The notes beneath the pieces are model-generated. The model saw nothing but the letters and a program-made list of their open reading frames with translations, had not been told where the DNA came from and did not search any database. Below are positions 59,641 through 64,000 of a DNA stretch of 64,000 nucleotides, piece after piece. Both the position numbers and the translations under genes were made by a program. Within the stretch, counting starts at the first letter, position 1, and the number at the start of each line of letters is the position of its first letter. Source of the stretch: UBA6115 sp040776985 (lineage in GTDB: Bacteria; Bacillota; Clostridia; Christensenellales; Aristaeellaceae); the NCBI GenBank assembly GCA_040776985.1, contig JAXGZL010000001.1, forward strand, positions 248,001 through 312,000. The letters are read 5' to 3'.

Positions 59641-60575
59641 TGCCCTGCCTTCTCCAACAGTTTTTCCGCCTCGGCAAACATGGTTTCCATGATGTCTGCC
59701 GCCGGCATGGCTTCCTTCACCAGGGCGGCCGCCTGGCCTGCCATCACGCAGCCGGTGGTCATGTCCCCCTGGCGCGCCGCGCGCCACAGGGCGCCGGTGC
59801 CAAACTTCTCCAGTTCCTCGTTGCTGATGGTGACATCCGCCTCTTTTTTGGCGAACTCCAGCATATAGCTGTTCTTCAGCGCCCGCACCGGGTGCCCCAG
59901 GCGGCGCCCGGTCACCATGGTGTCAATGTCGCGGGCGGACAGCACCTTGTCCTTGAAGCACTGGGGAATGGTGCATTCCTGGGCCGCCAGGAAGCGGGTG
60001 CCGCACTGCACGCCCTCAGCGCCCAGCATCATGGCCGCCGCCACGCCCCGGCCGTCAGCGATGCCGCCAGCCGCAATCACCGGCACATCCACCGCGTCCG
60101 CCACCTGGGGCACCAGGGTCATGGTGGTGAGCTCGCCAATGTGTCCGCCGGCCTCACAGCCTTCCGCGATCACAGCGCAGGCGCCTTCCCGCACCACCCG
60201 TTTGGCAATCGCCACCGAGGGCACCACCGGAACCACCTTCACCCCCGCCTCCAGCCACATGGGCACAAAGCGCCCGGGCAGCCCGGCGCCCGTGGTCACC
60301 ACCGGCACCTTTTCCTCTGCCACCACCTGGGCGCACTCCGCCGCATGGGGGCTCATCAGCATGATGTTCACCCCAAAGATCTGGTCGGTCATCTCCCGGC
60401 ACAGCCGGATCTGCTCCTTCAGGTAGCTGGCGTCCAGGCTCATGGCGGCAATCACCCCCAGGCCGCCGCCGTTTGACACGGCGGAAGCCAGGTGGGCATC
60501 CGCCACCCAGGCCATCCCCCCCTGAAAGATGGGATAGCGAAGCCCGAACAGCCGGGTCACCCGGGTGGTGATCAT
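59628..60575 (-). CDS. fabK: enoyl-ACP reductase II
   Basis: FMN-dependent reductase for the last step of the elongation cycle, the triclosan-insensitive alternative to FabI. The 315-residue TIM barrel begins GLRYPIFQGGMAWVADAHLA and has AAGGIADGRGVAAAMMLGAEG near residue 168 and CGTRFLAAQECT. No fabI is seen in the window. It overlaps acpP by four bases. Confidence 0.94.
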   Translation of the reverse strand: MITTRVTRLFGLRYPIFQGGMAWVADAHLASAVSNGGGLGVIAAMSLDASYLKEQIRLCREMTDQIFGVNIMLMSPHAAECAQVVAEEKVPVVTTGAGLPGRFVPMWLEAGVKVVPVVPSVAIAKRVVREGACAVIAEGCEAGGHIGELTTMTLVPQVADAVDVPVIAAGGIADGRGVAAAMMLGAEGVQCGTRFLAAQECTIPQCFKDKVLSARDIDTMVTGRRLGHPVRALKNSYMLEFAKKEADVTISNEELEKFGTGALWRAARQGDMTTGCVMAGQAAALVKEAMPAADIMETMFAEAEKLLEKAGQWAS

Positions 60576-60799
60576 TGGGCGGCCTCCTGGATCACCCGCA
60601 CCAGGTCGCCCACGGTGCCGTCCACCTTGCTGATGTCAATGGTCACGTTAAAGGCGTCTTCCAGGTCCATGATCAGCTCCGCCACGTCCAGGGAATCCAG
60701 GGACAGGTCAGAGAACTTGGTCTCCGCCTTGATTTCGTCCGGGTCGCTCCCCCGGCGCTGCGCCAGCGCGTTGGCCACTTGTTTCATGATGTTTTCCAT
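60572..60799 (-). CDS. acpP: acyl carrier protein
   Basis: Carries the growing acyl chain. The 75-residue acidic protein has the phosphopantetheine serine at residue 36 in LSLDSLDVAELIMDLED. It lies 27 bases after fabH. Confidence 0.97.
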   Translation of the reverse strand: MENIMKQVANALAQRRGSDPDEIKAETKFSDLSLDSLDVAELIMDLEDAFNVTIDISKVDGTVGDLVRVIQEAAQ

Positions 60800-60826
60800 T
60801 GGGTTGTCCTCCTCAAATTGTGTGTG

Positions 60827-61831
60827 TCAAGCGGAAGGAAACAGGTCTTCCGCAGGGGTCAAGGTTTCAGGCGGCTGTTTATCCCAGCGCAGCACGCAGG
60901 CCCCGCTCACCAGCCCCGCGCCAAAGGCGCTCATGGCGATCCGCTGGCCCGGCTTCAGCTTGCCTGCCTGGTACAGCTCATCCAGCAGCATGGGGATGCT
61001 GGCGGCAGAGGTGTTGCCCCGCCGGTGGATGTTGGCAGGCATCCGCAGGGGATCAATCTGAAGGCGCTGGCGCACGGCGTCAAGGATGCGCCGGTTGGCC
61101 TGGTGCAGCAGCACCCAGTCCATCTCCTGGATGGGCACCCCTGCCTTCTCCGCCACGATTTCCAGGTCGCCGATGCTCCGGGTCACCGCAAAGCGGTACA
61201 CATCCTGTCCCAGCATTTTGACGCCCGCCGGCGCTTCCTCCGGCTTCTTCGTAAAGGGATTGTTGCCCGGCTCCGCCAGCATGTACAGCACCTGGCTGTC
61301 CGTCTGGGCGGTCAGGTGCAGGGCCAGGAGGTCCTTCCCAGGCCCCACCACCACGGCCCCCGCGCCGTCGCCAAACAACACGCAGGTGCCCCGGTCCTCC
61401 CAGTTGGCCAGGCGGGTGATCGCCTCCGCCCCCACCACCAGCACGTGTTTGGCCTTGCCCGCCTGGATGAAGCTGTCCGCCGTCTCCAGGGCATAGATAA
61501 AGCCGGCGCAGGCCGCGTGCAGGTCCATGGCAGGGCAGGAGGCCCCCAGGTCCTGCTGGATCAGGCAGGCGGTGGAGGGGAAGACATAGTCCCCCATGGT
61601 GGTGGCCACCAGAATCAGGTCCAGTTCCTTGCCCTCAACGCCGGCGTCCCGAAGGGCCTTGCCGGCCGCTTCCAGGGCCAGGCGGGTCAGGTCGCTGCCT
61701 TCCATCACCCGGCGCTCTGAAATGCCGGTGCGGGAGGTGATCCAGGCATCGCTGGTGTCAAGGATGCCCTCAAGCTGCTGGTTGCTGACCACCTGATTGG
61801 GCCAGGCGCTGCCAATACCAAGTATTTTCAA
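60827..61831 (-). CDS. fabH: 3-oxoacyl-ACP synthase III
   Basis: Starts fatty-acid synthesis from an acyl-CoA and malonyl-ACP. The 334-residue enzyme has the catalytic Cys in DLHAACAGFIYALE near residue 111, the His in LLHQANRRILDA and the Asn in RRGNTSAASIP. TSDAWITSRTGISERRV near residue 26 is the family N-terminal landmark. It starts two bases after fabT. Confidence 0.96.
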   Translation of the reverse strand: MKILGIGSAWPNQVVSNQQLEGILDTSDAWITSRTGISERRVMEGSDLTRLALEAAGKALRDAGVEGKELDLILVATTMGDYVFPSTACLIQQDLGASCPAMDLHAACAGFIYALETADSFIQAGKAKHVLVVGAEAITRLANWEDRGTCVLFGDGAGAVVVGPGKDLLALHLTAQTDSQVLYMLAEPGNNPFTKKPEEAPAGVKMLGQDVYRFAVTRSIGDLEIVAEKAGVPIQEMDWVLLHQANRRILDAVRQRLQIDPLRMPANIHRRGNTSAASIPMLLDELYQAGKLKPGQRIAMSAFGAGLVSGACVLRWDKQPPETLTPAEDLFPSA

Positions 61832-61833
61832 GA

Positions 61834-62328
61834 TTATTTATCCTCTTGTCGTGTGATTTTGGGCAGGAGCTCGTCCAGTTTATGCTCCTTGTCCCGGAAA
61901 AAGTCGTGAAGGTTCTGAAGGCCCAGGATCAGGATCTCCTTCTGGGCATCCGTCAGACTTTTGGAAACGCTGTGCACCATCTGGCGGTGGAAAAACCGGT
62001 GGGCCACCTCCGCCCGCTGCCCCTCCCGGGACAGCCGCACATGCACGATGCGTTTGTCTCCCTCGCTTCTGGCCTTCATCACATAGCCCTTGCGGGTCAG
62101 CTTGTTGACGGCCGCCGTCACAGAGGGCAGGGTGATGGCCAGTTCACGGGCGATGTCGGTGATGCTGCGCCCCTTGTCCCCGCCTTTTGAAACCACCTCC
62201 AGGAAGTGCATCTCTGTCACGCTGAGCTTGCCGTCGCTCAGGCGCTTGAGGGATTCCTCCTCCAGGCGCAGAATGCTGTTGAAGGTGTTCACCAGCAGGT
62301 CATTGAGTGCCGTTGCGAATGCGTCCAT
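61834..62328 (-). CDS. fabT: MarR family regulator of fatty-acid synthesis (FabT-like)
   Basis: A 164-residue MarR-type repressor heading the fab operon, as FabT does in streptococci and many Clostridia, where acyl-ACP strengthens DNA binding. The winged helix covers LSVTEMHFLEVV, SITDIARELAITLPSVTAAV and KLTRKGYV, with the wing ARSEGDKRIVHVRLS. I use the ATG at 62328, preceded by GGGGGTGG; an ATG at 62343 has no ribosome binding site. The C-terminal part (about residues 105-164) is longer than in typical FabT. Confidence 0.85.
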   Translation of the reverse strand: MDAFATALNDLLVNTFNSILRLEEESLKRLSDGKLSVTEMHFLEVVSKGGDKGRSITDIARELAITLPSVTAAVNKLTRKGYVMKARSEGDKRIVHVRLSREGQRAEVAHRFFHRQMVHSVSKSLTDAQKEILILGLQNLHDFFRDKEHKLDELLPKITRQEDK

Positions 62329-62349
62329 CCCATCCACCCCCATCGCTTA

Positions 62350-62396
62350 GTTAGTCTAACGAATGATAAAATAACACGGGAATGCCCCCCTGTCAA
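62350..62396 (-). promoter_or_regulatory. fab operon promoter with candidate FabT operator
   Basis: On the minus strand TTGACA (62396-62391), 17-base spacer, TATTTT (62373-62368). The palindrome GTTAGACTAAC (62360-62350) follows at the transcription start and probably binds the MarR regulator. The -35 box lies in the loop and arm of a hairpin GCCCCCCTG/CAGGGGGGC (62384-62408), which could end the HesB-like transcript. Confidence 0.75.
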
Positions 62397-62453
62397 GTGC
62401 AGGGGGGCAGACGGCGGAAAAAGGCTGTGTTTCCCTTGTTTTGTCAGCGAATC

Positions 62454-62753
62454 CTATGCCAGTTCGTTGAAGCCGGACACCACCAGGGAGCGGATGCCCA
62501 GCACCTTCTGCAGGTCAATCTCCACGTCCTCCCCCTCCTTGGGGCTGAGGATAAAGGAGGTATACACGGTGATGCCGTCCACCTCATTCTGGTGATACAT
62601 GGTTGTGTCCTTGGGGGCGGCCAGCTTGATCACGGCGTGGGCCAGGGCCATGGAACAGCCGCCGGAGCGATGGTTGGCGGAGTCCAGGCGCAGGGCGTCC
62701 ACACCTTTGCTGACCAGATGTTCTCTGGCTTCTGGGCTGATACGAATGTTCAT
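62454..62753 (-). CDS. small HesB/IscA-like protein
   Basis: A 99-residue protein with the start NIRISPEAREHLVSKGVDAL, then SGGCSMALAHAV near residue 31 and a final LVVSGFNELA. This resembles the HesB-like core of short Firmicute proteins in which cysteine or selenocysteine follows two glycines, but only one cysteine is present. Iron-sulphur or redox function is possible, not shown. The start at 62753 follows AAGGAG; the longer ORF is rejected because it runs into the gene upstream. Confidence 0.65.
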   Translation of the reverse strand: MNIRISPEAREHLVSKGVDALRLDSANHRSGGCSMALAHAVIKLAAPKDTTMYHQNEVDGITVYTSFILSPKEGEDVEIDLQKVLGIRSLVVSGFNELA

Positions 62754-62790
62754 CTGCGGCTCCTTTCCGGGGGAAGTTTCCCTTGAGTTT

Positions 62791-62796
62791 ATTATA
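62791..62796 (-). promoter_or_regulatory. -10 element of the HesB-like gene
   Basis: TATAAT on the minus strand (62796-62791), 37 bases ahead of the start codon; the -35 region is poor. Confidence 0.45.
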
Positions 62797-62806
62797 CCCG
62801 GTTCCA

Positions 62807-64000
62807 TTAATTTCGAAGCGCTGTCACAGGCACCACATACACCCCGTCCGCCCGTTGATAAGCCGCGTTGGAAAGTCCAGACATTACGCAGCAAAACCTG
62901 GGCGGCTTTCCACCGTCTTTCTCAATGGCTTCAGACAAATCACAAAGCCCCCTTGCCGCATCCTCAATCTGGTTGGCGCCCAGTTTGATCTCAAAAGCCC
63001 CCCAGGCCCCATCCTCCATTTCTATCACTGCATCTATCTCTTTGCCTGCATAATCCTGGTAATGGTACAGCCTTGCCCCCAAGGATTCCGCATACACCCG
63101 CAGGTCCCGTTCGCACAGGGCCTCAAACAGGAATCCCAGGGTTTCCAGATCCTGCATCAGCATGTCAGGGGTTGCGCCCAACAGGGCGACCGCCAGGGAG
63201 GGGTCAGCCAGGTGTCTCTTTTCAGACTGCATGACCCGGACCGATGACCGGAGCCTCTGGTGATATGGCTGCTGGTTTTCTATCAAAAACAAGCGCTGGA
63301 AGGCATCCAGGTAGACGCGCACGGTTTCCCTGTCAATGCTGCCCTCATCACGCGCCATCACATCCCGGGTCAAGGTCAGGATGGACGCCGTCGTGCTTTC
63401 ATTACGGGCCAGCGAACGCAGCAGCAGCCTCACTTTCTCTGTGTTGCGCACTGTTTTGTCTATCAGATGAATCTCATTGTTAAGGATGGTATCTATATAC
63501 TCAACCGGAATCAGCCTGGCCTGTTTAAGGGATAACGCCTGGCTGCCCGGCCAACCTCCACGGACGATGAAATCAACCAGGTCCATCAGGCTCACTTCAC
63601 CCGTCAGGACGGGTGTAAACCTCCCTGAACACAGTTCCTTCAGCGATACCTGCCCGGATGAATGGCCTGACTCAAACAAGGTCATCGGCCGCATCCGCAG
63701 CATGGCAATCCTGCCTGCTCCGCTGTGCATCACCCCTTTTTGATTGGGGGTGGCTGAACCCGTCAGAATAAACTGCCCTTTTTTGCCCCGGCGGTCTACC
63801 TCCGCCCGAACAGCATCCCACAGGGCGGGCACTTCCTGCCATTCATCAATCAACCGGGGGGCCTCGCCCTGAAGAACAAGGGAGGGGGACATTTCAGCCA
63901 ACTGCCGGTTGGAAAAGTTTCCCTCCGGGCTCCCAATATATATTCCGCTCTTGCTATGGAACCGGGAAGTCCAGGTCTTGCCGCACCATTTGGGCCCTTC
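62807..64000 (-). CDS. AAA ATPase with DUF4143 domain, 5' end outside the window
   Basis: The visible 397 residues run from the window edge to the stop. The Walker A GPKWCGKTW is within the first ten codons seen; Walker B-like LIDEWQEVP and the sensor FILTGSATP follow. The second half is the DUF4143 domain (LETLGFLFEALCERDLRVYAE), ending with a nuclease-like core, EIDAVIEMEDGAWGAFEIKLG. Such proteins are widespread in Clostridia, often in mobile or accessory sites, and their role is unclear. The start codon lies beyond 64000. Confidence 0.88.
   Translation of the reverse strand, partial: EGPKWCGKTWTSRFHSKSGIYIGSPEGNFSNRQLAEMSPSLVLQGEAPRLIDEWQEVPALWDAVRAEVDRRGKKGQFILTGSATPNQKGVMHSGAGRIAMLRMRPMTLFESGHSSGQVSLKELCSGRFTPVLTGEVSLMDLVDFIVRGGWPGSQALSLKQARLIPVEYIDTILNNEIHLIDKTVRNTEKVRLLLRSLARNESTTASILTLTRDVMARDEGSIDRETVRVYLDAFQRLFLIENQQPYHQRLRSSVRVMQSEKRHLADPSLAVALLGATPDMLMQDLETLGFLFEALCERDLRVYAESLGARLYHYQDYAGKEIDAVIEMEDGAWGAFEIKLGANQIEDAARGLCDLSEAIEKDGGKPPRFCCVMSGLSNAAYQRADGVYVVPVTALRN

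Noticed and set aside
59641..59787. Extended N-terminus of fabD
   Set aside because: It lies wholly in fabK and is low-complexity Gly/Arg/His, a shadow of the other frame.

Overview
The window looks like a chromosomal segment of a GC-rich Clostridia-type member of the Bacillota. Supporting signs: a 16S rRNA gene with the anti-Shine-Dalgarno CCTCCTT, strong AAGGAGG ribosome binding sites, TTGACA/TATAAT promoters, a T-box leader on proS, a KOW-domain gene between map and infA, a FabK-type fatty-acid operon with its own MarR regulator, and zinc-type S4 and S14. A finer assignment needs a search with the 16S gene.

Layout. (1) 1-9.1 kb: the 16S gene and its promoter on the minus strand, then a complete histidine-degradation set (ftcD-fchA-hutU-hutI on plus, hutH converging on minus behind aroE). 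(2) 9.2-16.1 kb: a phosphohexomutase, an iron-type ABC importer (binding protein, ATPase, fused permease), a Fur-family regulator with a Fur-box-like palindrome, a divergent pterin-synthase-fold protein, and tRNA-Trp with an odd duplicated 3' flank. (3) 16.1-27.2 kb: small accessory units, namely DUF1349, a HAD phosphatase, rplS, a PadR-DUF2812-secreted protein operon, a DHFR-like protein, a LacI-MBL-tctCBA operon and an FMN-dependent oxidase. (4) 27.3-43.2 kb: the complete S10-spc-alpha ribosomal superoperon of 32 genes read from one strong promoter. (5) 43.4-51.4 kb: a C_GCAxxG_C_C protein, T-box-proS, a NhaC-type antiporter, an Erm-type rRNA methyltransferase with a short leader peptide, a cupin, rpiB-rbsK, a D-lyxose isomerase-like protein and bioY. 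(6) 51.3-62.4 kb: the full type II fatty-acid synthesis operon fabT-fabH-acpP-fabK-fabD-fabG-fabF-accB-fabZ-accC-accD-accA followed by degV and birA. (7) 62.4-64 kb: a small HesB-like protein and the 3' part of an AAA/DUF4143 ATPase that runs off the end.

How the genes fit together. The hut set converts histidine to glutamate and passes the one-carbon unit to tetrahydrofolate. In the fatty-acid operon, AccB needs biotin, which BioY imports and BirA attaches; DegV-family proteins bind fatty acids, so all three suit their location. The tct operon is probably a LacI-controlled importer of an unknown carboxylate.

The most striking item is the erm leader. A short ORF encodes Ser-Met-Arg-Leu-Arg; with its GTG start, MRLR falls at residues 5-8, as in the known macrolide-stalling peptide ErmDL. 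Mutually exclusive RNA pairings downstream could switch the erm ribosome binding site on. Other points of interest are the pterin-synthase-like protein lacking the catalytic cysteine, a four-cysteine motif at the start of the FMN oxidase, and the tandem duplication beside tRNA-Trp.
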